Shown piece after piece: positions 12,115-23,400 of a DNA stretch of 64,000 bases. This DNA is from Galeopsis tetrahit (Eukaryota > Streptophyta > Magnoliopsida > Lamiales > Lamiaceae). Below the pieces are notes generated by a model. It ran no database searches. It had not been told where the DNA came from and saw nothing but the letters and a program-made list of their open reading frames with translations. The stretch is from contig OY776120.1 in NCBI GenBank assembly GCA_963675135.1, forward strand, positions 20,488,001-20,552,000, given 5' to 3'. The translations under genes were made by a program, and so were the position numbers. Position 1 is the first letter of the stretch; every line of letters begins with the position of its first letter.

Positions 12115-12675
12115 ATGAAGGACGTGGTGGTGGATTTAGGGTTTTTTAAGAGAGGTGAAGTAAGCTGCGATAAGTTTGGGGTTTACAATGGCCGCCACGA
12201 CTAGATTGATTCGGAGAAGGAGGAGTAGGTCCAAACCACGGCGGTGCTCACATTGATCGGAAAGAATGAGTTGGTGGTCGCCGGTTTCGGTGCCTCAAAG
12301 GCCATCCTATCGCGCGGAGGAGCGGTGCTACAATTGTTAGATGATTACAAGGTTTCGTAAAATTTGCATTTTTATATTTTGCAGACATTATTTTTACATA
12401 TTTTAATTTTCTGCTTTCGTTAAATTAGAATTTTGTATTTATTGTTCTTTGAAGAATTTTAAAGATAAAATATTAAAATATATATATTCTAGTTGGTCGC
12501 AGTCAATCCGTCGAACGATTTACAACCTTGATTTAGTTTAAATGAATAATTGATAGTCCAGTATTAATTAATTAACAATGTGATTATTGAGTTGTGGCAG
12601 ACTGATAAAGGTGACATCTCGGAGAGAAGGTCCGATCAAGGGAGGGTTCCCGTGTCTTCTAAAGCATTAGGTACA

Positions 12676-12730
<55 letters not shown>

Positions 12731-12934
12731 AATTGAATCCAATTTGTTACAGAAATATGCATGGATGCCTAATAGTTTTAAATTTTATAAAAGTTGAAAC
12801 GGTTTGATGATGATAAACAGAACCCAAAGCAAGACCTATGAGGAGAAGCAATGCAGACGAGTTCCTCATCAACGAACGATTAGGCTATTCTGCGGCACGG
12901 TTCGGTGAACTAGTAGTCCGACCTACGATATTCG
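12115..12934 (+). pseudogene. Captured PP2C protein phosphatase fragment (3 exons, dead)
   Basis: Three exon-like blocks with GT-AG borders lie at 12115-12351, 12601-12670 and 12821-12934, joined in consistent phase. Block 1 has GVYNGRHD where PP2Cs have GVFDGHGG, and then VVAGFGASKAILSRGGAVL where they have VVANxGDSRAVLxRGG, followed by LLDDYK for LSDDHK. Block 2 ends near the SRAxG position. Block 3 starts EPKARPMRRSNADEFLI, matching the EPEV...DEFLI region. The order is the plant PP2C order. The metal-binding Asp of DGHGG and the Asp of GDSR are both replaced, and block 1 has two in-frame stops, so no active phosphatase can be made. The segment lies wholly within CACTA D, so I read it as transposon-captured host sequence. 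It is a fragment: the family's N- and C-terminal parts are missing. Confidence 0.72.
12680..12730. repeat. (AT)n microsatellite within PP2C intron 2
   Basis: A pure AT run followed by TGTGTGT, in the apparent second intron of the PP2C fragment. It is variable simple sequence. Confidence 0.9.
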
Positions 12935-15900
12935 GTGCGTTTTTCAGCGTTGGATAGACGGAGTAGTAATTTGATGCTAAACCTCTTATTCATGTTAAGT
13001 AGTTTATATAGATTTGTTGTATGGATCTTTAATTAGTGTTTGATTTGTTAGTTGATATAGGTTTTAAATTTCAACGAAATCAAGTATGATGATTACTGAA
13101 TGGAAAATTTCGAAAATATATTGAGATTTATCTTAATTCATACTTTTGATGACATAGTTTTTTACTTTTATTCGAAGTGGAAATTATAATGACGTGTTCT
13201 CATGGCAGAGTCACTCCTTAATGTTAGGTATTGCTCCATTGAAAATTTTGATACATGAACTGCTGTACGTGAAGCTTCATCATAATTTGACTACTTAAAT
13301 ATATATTTTACAGAAAAAAAATTTTGAAGATTGAGAACTAGAGGCATATTAGAAAAATGAAAACTTTTGCATAGAAAAAAAAACCTTGTTTGTATTACTT
13401 AGTTTGTGTATACATCTTTCTTTACTAGTCAAAACATCTAAAATATGGCTTTCTATCCATTTTAACTAAACTTGGAGATCAGGATCCTTTGTAAGAACTA
13501 TAATAAATGAATTGACTGTATTGCTCCATGTAGACTCTAAAGATGTTAAAGACATTTTTATTTGCTTTGAGACTGTGCTGAGGAATACACATTGTGGATT
13601 CTTTGAAGCATCAGGTCAGGGTACCTTATTTTCCTTAGTTTTATGTATTCATATAAATGCTTTGAATGTAAGAGGTGTGTGCCATTCTCTTACATTCACT
13701 AAATAACCTTGATGTTGTTGGTGCATGCACCCCTAAGAGCTTAATTTATGCCAACATTTAGGCATTCTCTAATTTTTCCACTAACTTATAACATGGACTA
13801 GTAGATTCTATAATATAATGCACATTAACATACAATTTAATCTCCTGATACTCTATTTTTTATAACGTCCAACCTCTTGTTCACTCAATTTGGCATGTAG
13901 TAAACTCAGTTGACCATATAGATAAAATGATATTTGCTTCTTAAAAGGGTCTTACCTTAAATTCATAGAGATTTTGATCAAGTTTTTAATACCAAATTCA
14001 ATTAAGTAGAATGATTTTTTTACCACCAAATAGAAAACCAGATTTTGGGAAACATGCTCTTCTGGTTCTTTTATCGTCTTCAATTTATGAAAAACACTAC
14101 AATCGCTAATACTAGTAGATGCTCATTTACAGGTTTGGTATACATCTCCAGGTGTTGATCCCTTTAAACAGGAAGACTTATTACAGGTAATTTTGTAGCT
14201 AGAATCTATGTGCATCAAATAGCACTTAATTCTGTGACGTGTTCTTCTATTTTGCCTCTTCATGTCTTCATTATATCTAATTGTGTCTTCTTAAATTGTA
14301 AGGGGTCTGATGTAGTAATTACAAATTATTTTGATTAAGAGGTATGATTATTTTATTCAGCACTGCCTATTTTGTCAAGAGTCTCTTCATGCTCTAATTG
14401 CATCTTCTTTAGTTGTCACCTGAATCATAAGAGTTGATGTGATACCAGTTGGATCCAAGGCTGGATTTGATTGAGAGGTATATCCCCTTAAGTGTACTTC
14501 CAAATGCTGATGTAGTAGTAGGTGTTTTTCAGGGAATGTCATATTCATCATGTACAGAGTTCCCAGGTTTTGAATCAACTCCTCAAGCGCAAACCATATT
14601 ACCCAGTCTACTCTGACATCTTTAGGTACATAACAAAAATGTTGACTTTAGAAATTTGATTTTTATTCTGTGTCATAACTACCTTTTGTTGATTAGTGCA
14701 TTTTGGTTACTTATTATCTTATTAGTTGGCTTGCTCACATCTTCTTTTGAAGCTCTTAAAAGAAAAGGGTAATATCTTTGAAGTTTCTCTTATGCTTATT
14801 CACAATGTTTATCCTTAATATACTGACAATGCATGAATAATTGCTTGTTGTAGACTGTAGTACATGTTATATACGCTGACAAGGGCCTATAAATTTTAAT
14901 GACTCTTTTAGTGTCATAGTGAGTGTGTTGTACTTCAACTTTCTTGATAAGCTTCAAATAGGTCTGAGAAAGGATCTAAAACAGGTCAGTTTTCTGCTGT
15001 AAAAAGACAGATTTTCTGCTGTCCCAAACAGTTATCTGCTGTTAAAAAATCAGTTTTCTGCTGTCAAAAACAGTTTTCTGTGGTCTTTCCCGACGAAAAT
15101 TCTTCAATTGGCTGTTGTCTTCATGGTGTTCTATATTAGTTGTGATTGATTTAAGTGGGTATATTCCTATTGTTCTTGTTATTTCACTATATTTATTATG
15201 CTTCCATCACTTTTTGTGGTTCACATTGTGAATTTTTTTTATCACCACATGTTTGTCTTTTCATCTGAATGGTGGTTTAGAAACAACGTGGGTACTTTGT
15301 GAATGTTTGATCCCTATGATATGTATTGGTAAGAGTCCATTTGTCTTGTTAAAAAATTTGTTGAATGTCTTCATATCTGGGGTTAGCTTGAAGGACATGT
15401 GCTTCTTAAATAATTCTTAAGTTGTTAACCCAGGAGTATCTGGAAACTAGGCAAATTTTTTGTGGATTAACACTTAATGAACCTTGACGAGGTGCATTGT
15501 AATAGTTAATTTTATACTAATGCTTACAGATTTTCACTGGCAAGATGGTCCTATTATGTCAAGTCTTGCGAGGAAAGGAGAAACACTTGTTGTATCTAGT
15601 TTAGTGGAATATGAAGATAAGAGAGGTATAATTTTTCCACCATTAAGTATTCAAACTCTTTAAAATTTCTACCAGCTAATATTCAAACTCTTTTTTTTTT
15701 TTTAGCTGAAGTGAACCATGAGATGATCAAGAAAAATATGTGGAAACGAGAATCAAAGTGCAAGATCTTGTAGACTTCAACGAACCATGTGATCAAGAAG
15801 GATAGGATGACCGGGAAAGCGAAAAATAAAGTGCAAGATCTTGTAGAGTAGTTATAAAACCAGTTTATTTCAACAATCTATGTAATTTATATATTTCTTT

Positions 15901-16050
15901 GTCTTGTGTTTATGTCAATGTTAGAAATTTTAACTATTAGTTTATTAACATGATTATAAATTTTAGAGATTTATTAATATATTTTATTTTTTTATTAATG
16001 TGATTAAGTAGAATATAATTTGATGTCTTTGTATAATTATTTAAGATAAA
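12935..16050 (+). other. Gene-like but unrecognised interior of CACTA D
   Basis: The sequence has a plant-gene look, with T-rich introns and short open blocks ending at GT. Candidate exon pieces are about 14136-14187 (reads VWYTSPGVDPF) and 15533-15626 (reads FHWQDGPIMSSLARKGE). A block near 14480-14580 reads YIPLSVLPNADVVVGVF. I recognise none of these families. They may be more of the captured locus or a second captured gene. No long frame exists. Towards the end, AAAGTGCAAGATCTTGTAG occurs twice (about 15756 and 15829). Confidence 0.35.
14994..15085 (+). repeat. Short tandem repeat CAGTTTTCTGCTGTxAAAAA
   Basis: Four to five imperfect copies of a roughly 21-bp unit (CAGTTTTCTGCTGT followed by A/C-rich spacer) in D's interior. 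No inferred function. Confidence 0.7.
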
Positions 16051-16487
16051 TTACACAATTATTTAAAAATGTAATATTATAAGATTAAAAGTGTTACATA
16101 TTTATTTAAAATATGTTAAATTATAAAATTAAAAGCGATACATAATATAATTAACAGTGTTACAATTATTTTAAAAAAATGTTGTCTTACATTTTAAAAG
16201 TGTTACTAAAATAGTGACCTGTTTAAATAAAAAAGTGATACATTTAATAAAAAAAAGTGATACATATAAAGTTAAATGTAACATTTTAAAAGTGATACAA
16301 AAAAATGTTACAATTATTAACATAATATTAATAGTGTTACCTTAGGTTATTTAAGTGTTACATTGGACTTTAGGTTGCACTGGCAAATACGACGCCCTTA
16401 AAAGTGTTACTTATTTACTATGATAACACTTTATAGCTATTAGATAACATTTTTTAGATGTTGCCATAAACAACTTATGTTGTAGTG
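16051..16487. repeat. Right subterminal repeats and TIR of CACTA D
   Basis: AAGTGTTAC, AAAAGTGATAC and GTTACA motifs recur every 20-30 bases. The end TTATGTTGTAGTG is at 16475-16487. The motifs are the reverse complement of those at 6484-6780, as expected of a transposon end. Confidence 0.75.
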
Positions 16488-16490
16488 AAT

Positions 16491-19367
16491 GCTTGTCTTA
16501 TTACTAAGAGTCCTAAAGAAAACAGTTGGCTCTGGCATAAACGCCTCTGCCATCTGAACTTTAAGATAATCAACAAGATTGCTAGAGAACATCTTGTTGA
16601 GGGCATTCCTAATGAAATCTATTCCAAATCACAAGTATGTGATTCCTGTCAAAAAGGTAAACAGGTAAAGGTTTCATTTAAGTCCATTCCAACTCTTTCA
16701 ACAAGCAGAGTTTTAGAACTCTTGCATATGGATCTTCATGGTCCTATCAATCCTCCTACATTGAATGGAAGAAGGTATACTCTAGTTGTTGTAGATGATT
16801 ATTCTAAGTTTACTTGGGTAGTCTTTCTACACAAAAAGAGTGATACACAAACACTACTTCCAGATCTATTGAAGAAATTGCAGGTTGAAAAAGGTCATCC
16901 CATTGTCAAGATTAGGAGTGACAAGGGGACTGAATTTATTAATTGTTACATTTCTGACTACTGTTCTAAGTCTGGCATACAGCATTTGACAAGTGCAGCC
17001 AGAACCCCTCAACAAAATGGTGTTGCAGAAAGGAGAAACAGAACACTAAAAGAAGCTTGCAGAGCCATGATTGCAGAATTCAACACACCTTAGAAATTTT
17101 GGGCAGAAGCTATTAACACAGCTTGCCACTCCCAAAATCGAAGTGCTCTTAATAAGGTACATGGTAAAACACCTTATGAGGTATGGAAAGGTAGAAAACC
17201 AAGAGTTTCTTATTTTCATATTTTTGGTTGTAAGTGTTTCATACATAACAATGGCAAAAGTAAATTAAATGCTTTTGATGCAAAAGCTGATGAAGGGATA
17301 TTCTTAGGATACTCTTCTGTAAGCAAAGCATTTAGAGTGTTTAATTACTCTACCCTATGTGTGGAAGAAACACCCCATGTTGTCTTTGATGAGAATGTGC
17401 AGGACTCTGCTGATCATCAGCTCAGTAAGAAAATTGACAAACTACAGCTTCAAATCAACAATGAAGATGATGATACAGGAATATATGAATCTGTACAAGC
17501 ATATAATCCTTTCCTGAAAGTTCTAGATCAAGATTCTGATAAAGAAAAGGTAAAAGACAAAGGTGAGTCATCTAAAACTTCTGAAATACAAAAATTGAAT
17601 GACTGCTCTCCTGTGAACAAAACTGCTGATATAAATAATACTGATCTGCATGATAATTTGCATGATGTAAATGATGATACTGTTAAGAATAGAAGGACAT
17701 GGAAGTCTGCTCATTCTACTGATCTGATTCTAGGTGATTCTAGTATAGGTGTTAAAACTAGAAAACAATTGTTTGATTCAAAAGAAGAACCTAGTAAGTC
17801 TTTATTTTGCTGGTGTTGTTTTCTATCATCTATTGAGCCTAAAACTGTGATTGAAGCTTTAAGTGATAGTAACTGGATTATAGCCATGCAAGAAGAACTT
17901 AATCAGTTCACTAGAAATGAAGTCTGGGAACTTGTTGATAGACCTAGTAATCATAATGTTGTAGGCACTAAGTGGATTTTCAAGAACAAAAGGGATGAAA
18001 ATGATCTTGTAGTTAGAAACAAAGCTAGATTAGTTGCTCAGGGCTACTCTCAAGCTGAGGGTATTGATTATGATGAAACTTTTGCTCCTGTAGCTAGACT
18101 AGAAGCTATAAGATTGTTCCTTGCTTATGCTGCACATATGAAATTTACTGTGTATTAAATGGATGTGAAAAGTGCATTTTTGAATGGTATACTTGCTGAA
18201 GAAGTTTATGTAGAACAACCACCTGGTTTTGAAGTGAATAGTCACCAAGTATACAGGTTAAAGAAAGCACTCTATGGATTGAAACAAGCTCCAAGAGCAT
18301 GGTATGATACTCTTTCTCTATTCTTACTTGAAAATGGTTTTACAAAAGGCAAAGTTGATAGAACTTTGTTTAGAAGACAAGAAGGTAATGATATATTACG
18401 TGTTCAAATTTATGTGGATGATATTATCTTTGGATCACCCAACAAAAACTTGAGTGAAAGCTTTTCTACACTCATGCAAAGTAAATTTGAAATGTCCATG
18501 ATGGGAGAAATGACATATTTCCTTGGTCTTCAAGTAAAACAAACTTCAGAAGGTATCTTTATAAATCAAGCAAAGTACACTAAGAATTTGCTAGAAAAAT
18601 TTGGTATTAAAACCTGTAAGACAGTTGGTGTGCCCATGCAACCTACATACAGAATGGATCCTGATGAAGGAGGTAAGTCTTCTGACCAACCTCACTATCG
18701 TGCTTTAATTGGCTCTTTACTCTATCTAACTGCCAGCAGACCTGATATTGCTTTTTCTGTTGGAGTATGTGCAAGATTTCAAGCAAACCCCAAGGAAAGT
18801 CATCTGGAAGCTGCTAAAAGGATATTGAAATATCTAAAGGGGACCATTAATCGAGGAATATGGTATCCTGCAGATGATGACATATCTTTAAGTGGTTATT
18901 CAGACTCGGACTTTGGAGGTTGCAAGATAGATAGAAAATCTACTTCAGGTTCATGTCAATTCTTAGGAACTAAGCTCATTTCATGGTTTTCAAAGAAACA
19001 AACAAGTGTGGCAACTTTTATTACTGAAGCAGAATATATGACTGCAGGTAGTTGTTGTAGTCAGCTTCTTTGGCTAATACAACAACTCAGAGACTACAAT
19101 GTTGTAGAATCTAATGTACCTATATATTGTGACAGTAATAGTGCCATTGCCATCACTCAAAATCCTGTTCTTCATACTAGATGCAAACATGTTGACATTA
19201 GGCATCATTTTATTAGGGATCATTTTGAAAAGAAGAATATTAGAATGAAAAAGATTCATACTGATATTCAAAGAGCTGACATTTTTACAAAACCATTGGC
19301 TGAAGTGAGATTCAGAGAATTGTGCATTAGTTTAGGATTGATAGATATGGATTCTGTTTGTATATAG
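16491..19367 (+). pseudogene. pol: Copia-1 pol, 3' part: integrase, reverse transcriptase, RNase H
   Basis: Pol resumes directly after D and its TSD, in phase with 6471. In order: GAG_pre-integrase (WLWHKRLCHLNF, then the Cys pair of CDSCQKGKQ), and the integrase core with its DDE acids at 16731 (HMDLHG), 16920 (SDKGTEF) and 17028 (NGVAERRNR). The RT begins near NWIIAMQEELNQF (about 17870), with YVDD at 18411-18422. RNase H follows, with GYSDSDFGG, EAEYM and SNSAI blocks. Two in-frame stops break the single frame: TAG at 17091-17093 (after integrase) and TAA at 18156-18158 (inside RT, before MDVKSAFLNG). No frameshift is needed between these parts. With D removed, pol would still be defective. 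Confidence 0.95.
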
Positions 19368-20492
19368 AACTGTGCTAACTTTTCAGGTACTGATCTTATG
19401 CCAAGAGGAAGATAAAGCAGAAAGTAAGAGCAGTACATCAAAACTCAACAGTCAGAAGAGACAATCCAATGTCAGATCACTAAAACAGGTAACAAGGTTA
19501 CTAAAGTGACCTTAATCCCAATGAGGAAGCTGGTAAAGCTGAGGGACACTGAGAACACACATTAAGGGGGAATCTGTGATTTCTTAAATATCCTTTTGTT
19601 GACTCAGATCACTAAGTCACTTTAGCATAAACCTTGATATGATCATTAAATTATGCATATTGTTACTAATCTGTACTGTTTTACACTTATATCTCATGAA
19701 CTAACACTTTTACCAAGGTGAAACAGGCACAGAAGAGGAATTCTCCATTGAAGGGGGAACTGATCTGATTACAATTCAGTTATTCTACAGAACTAATCTG
19801 ATTACTGACTAATCTGTCTACAGAAAGACTTGTTTACTACTAATCTGTCTACAAGAAATCTACTGATCTGACACAGTACTGATCTGAGGATTACTGTGCT
19901 GATATCAAAAAAAGATGAAATCAGGGAATTTGGGTACTGATCTGAGGATTACTGTGCTGACCCATCTACTGATCTGAAATCTACTGTGCTGATTCATCTA
20001 CTGATCTGATTTCTAAAAAGGTTACTCAGCTGATCACAGTACTCAGCTGATCCAGATAAGTGAAATTTTCTTTATATACTTGTAAGAAAATGAAGTGAAA
20101 TTGTTTTGGAAACTACTGTGCTGATTTGCATCAGAACAGTCTTTTGGTTTAGATTACTCTAAGTCAAATATTGTTCAAATTTTTAGATTACTAATAGAGA
20201 AGATTAATACACTCTTCTATTTCTGACCTAAAAATTGTGGTGTATTTATCAAACACTAGTTGGCTCCAAAAATTAAGAATGTTACTAGAATGTGAACAGT
20301 TATTGTTTAACTCGAATTTCGAGATTTAATCCCAACCATTCTTTATAATAATCTAATTCAATCCTAGCCCTAGATTGGTTTTGAATTATAACAAAAACAA
20401 TCACACTTCATCTTCTTCGTTCTTACGAGTTCATTTCTGGAAATATCTTAACTTCATAACTTCTGAAAATCTGATTTCTACAAAAATCTCAA
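19368..20492 (+). other. Copia-1 spacer between pol and the extra ORF
   Basis: Non-coding, with repeated ACTGATCTGA blocks (19805-20050) like those in the LTR. Two purine tracts of the PPT type, AAGGGGGA, are at 19564-19571 and 19751-19758. Such repeated PPT-like tracts after pol are reported for Sireviruses. The last part (20380-20492) could be the leader of a subgenomic or spliced message for the extra ORF. No splice acceptor was fixed. Confidence 0.6.
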
Positions 20493-23400
20493 ATGGCAAC
20501 TATCAATATTATCAATGAAGCTAACCAAGTAGCAGGAACATTCGATTCGAATTTGTGGATGCGCAAGAAGGGTATTTTTTTGGAGAACGCTGTGTATTTC
20601 AATGGCCGACACAGTGCGGAAAATCAAGCAATTCTAACTATGTGTGAAGAATGCGGACTACGAAAGTTTCTAGAGTCATTTCCCGTTAATGTCTACGAAC
20701 CGGAAGCTGTGGAATTCTATTTACAACTTCAAGGAGATAAAGATGGTGTTCACTCCATGCTTGCTGGACACAAGGTCACCATTACGAGGGACATCCTCGA
20801 AGTAATGTTGGATTTACCACAAGGCCCAGTGGATATTTTGACTTACAAAGCTGGAGAAGAAAAGGAGTGTGTGGGAAGATGGTCAGGTATTGAAACAGAG
20901 ACCTTAACTAATCTGAAGAAAGATGTACTTCCTACTGGTCTGCAGTTTTTGATGGATATAGCTGGAAAGTGCTTGTTAGGGCAACATCATAGCCAGGATG
21001 CCTTATCGAGTTTCAAAATTAGAATTATGGCTGCAATCATCGACAGAGTGCAAGGTGATTGGCAAGGATTCTTCCTGGAAAGGCTAATGACTGAAAAAGA
21101 AAAAGTTTTATTTGATGAGGATACAATGGAATTCTCACTTAAATCAAAATTAGGGTTTGGAAACAAGCTGAGTTTCTTGCTGCCTCAGCTGGTGAAAAAG
21201 CCATATTGGAGTAATCCCAAGAAATTCCATCATGGGAAGTTCTTGATGAAGAAGGAGTCTGTTCAATTTGAACAAGAGAACCCATTGGAACACTCTCAAG
21301 AAATTGAAGCAGAGGAGTCTGGAGCTTCAATGTACCAATCGGAGGACGATCAAACTGAGGTTAGATCAAAATCAAGGCATGATCCGAGCAGTACTACATT
21401 AAGAAGAGGAAGGTCTGCTACAGCTGCCTCCGAACCAACAGTTCGTTTTGTGGAAACTGTGGTGCAATCAAGCTCAGATGAGCAAGAGGTTAGTGTTCCT
21501 AGTCCAATTGCTGTTCATAAGAGGACTAAGCCAAGGAGTGTTAGGAGGAAGTTAGTTGTTGTCTCTCCTACCCCTTCTGACTCTGAACCAAGCCAAACAG
21601 AACCCCAAAACCCTCAACCTTCATGTTCTGGAGGATCAGATCACTACTTTTCTGAGACTCAGAACACTCCCCATTCATCACCTCAGCACACTAACTTTGA
21701 GCCTACTTCAATTCCTACCCCTCAACATCCAACTTCACCTCAACCTTCACCACATCAATCCCCAATACAGGTTCATGCTCACTCTACTGAACATGAATTT
21801 GAACCTTCTACTGAACCAATTGATATTTCATCTTCTCCTGAACCTGAATTTATAACTCCTAAACCTGCTGATTTAATAGAGTATACTATCTGTGACAAAG
21901 AAGATAGAATCAGGATTGATTTAAGGATAGCACTGTTGAAACAATTTCCTGGACTAGATGAAAGCTCTGTTGAGTTTGAGAAACTCCTTAGGATAGGCAC
22001 TTGGGTGTATCTTAAGAGGAGTACTTTGAAGGAGAGTTTAGCTATCATGGAAGGAATGAGAGGTGCTTCAATCTTTGATGATTGGGAAGCAGAACAAATG
22101 CAAGCAGCTGGTGTTAACTCTTTTCTTGAGTTAGTCACTCCAGAATCTGTTGTACTTCTTGTTGAGAGATTAACAGGAATCAAGTACACTGTTGAAAAGA
22201 TTGCAACTCCTAACTCTGATGAAGATTTGTTTAGTGAAGAGAAAGGTCTTGATGAAACTGAAACTGCTGCTGAAACAGATTTTATGGAAATTGATGAAGA
22301 TATTGTCAATGCAACAGAAGTGTTTGAGAACACTGTTGTGATTGAGGAAACTGAAGTTGTTGAAAATCAGGATGTAAATGCTGAAGAATTGGAAAGCATT
22401 CCAATTCACTCTACTGATCCTATTGAGGATGTGGAAGAACAGATCAGAACAGGTTCTGTTGAGAAGGAATCTGATATTTCTGAGTTTGAGTTATTGAAAA
22501 AGCAGAATGCAGAGCTTCAAGCAAAGTTGGAAGCTGCTGTTCAAATGTTTCAAGAAGCTACTGAAAGGATGAACAAGATGCATTCTGAACACTCTTATGA
22601 AAAGGTCATGGAGTATACAATGTCCAAAATTTTTGACCTTCATAGAGTACAAGAGAAGAATTTGTCTCAGGTGTTGCATAAAAAGCTGGAGCAACACATA
22701 TCTTCCTTGAAAGAATGGCATGATGAAGCCAAAAAGGGGGAAGATAGGACAAGACAAGTGATGGAACAAACACAGTCACAACAAGCTCAGCTGGTTGTGA
22801 GTCAGGATGAATTAAGAGCTAAAATTCATATGTTAAATGAAAAACTGAAGCAAAGAAAGCAACAGAAGCAACAAGGTCAAGAGATTGTTGAGAAGAGACC
22901 TGATATTGCTGGAAGTTCAAGTCAGAGGAAGAGGAAGTTAGTCCTATCTGATGAAGAACAACAAGAGGAAGAAGCTGGAAGAATGACTAGATCAAATAGC
23001 AAAATGAAAGCTGTTATGACAAGTGAAGAAGAAGAAAACTTGAAAAAGAAGATGAAAGCTGTTATGACAAGTGAAGAAGAAGAAAACTTGAAAATGAAGA
23101 AAGAAAAGGATGTCAAGTTCTTGAAGACAAGATTTGATAATCGAGTCGCAGCTTTGAAGAAAAAGATGAATGCTCAAAAGAAAGCTGAAGGAAAACAGTT
23201 TGACAAAGATTTTCAAGATGAAAACTTTGTGGATTTTATTGTTTTAACAGAACATATGGAATACTGGAAGAATTTAAAGAAGAAATGGCAAATTGCAAAC
23301 TTCATTGTGAAGAAGTTTGGTGATCATTCAAGCAAGGAAGCAAAATTTATTGATTTTGAAGAATTTATGCTGAATATTGATCAAGAATTCTGGGAAGACA

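Larger units (their letters stand above)
6472..16487. mobile_element. CACTA D: 10-kb non-autonomous CACTA element inside Copia-1 pol
   Basis: The ends are perfect 13-bp inverted repeats, CACTACAACATAA and TTATGTTGTAGTG. They are flanked by the 3-bp TSD AAT (6469-6471 and 16488-16490), both hallmarks of the CACTA superfamily. Both ends carry subterminal repeats with GTAACACTTT motifs. No open frame resembling TNP2, DUF4216, Ptta or a transposase-associated domain is visible, so D must have been moved in trans. The interior holds a PP2C phosphatase fragment with splice sites, other exon-like pieces, a Stowaway MITE and two hAT-like repeats. Because D sits in a young Copia element, its insertion is younger still. 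Confidence 0.92.

Noticed and set aside
21779..22333. 184-codon minus-strand frame inside the Copia-1 extra ORF
   Set aside because: It is antisense to an intact ORF with clear homolog in Copia-2; serine-rich shadow translation.
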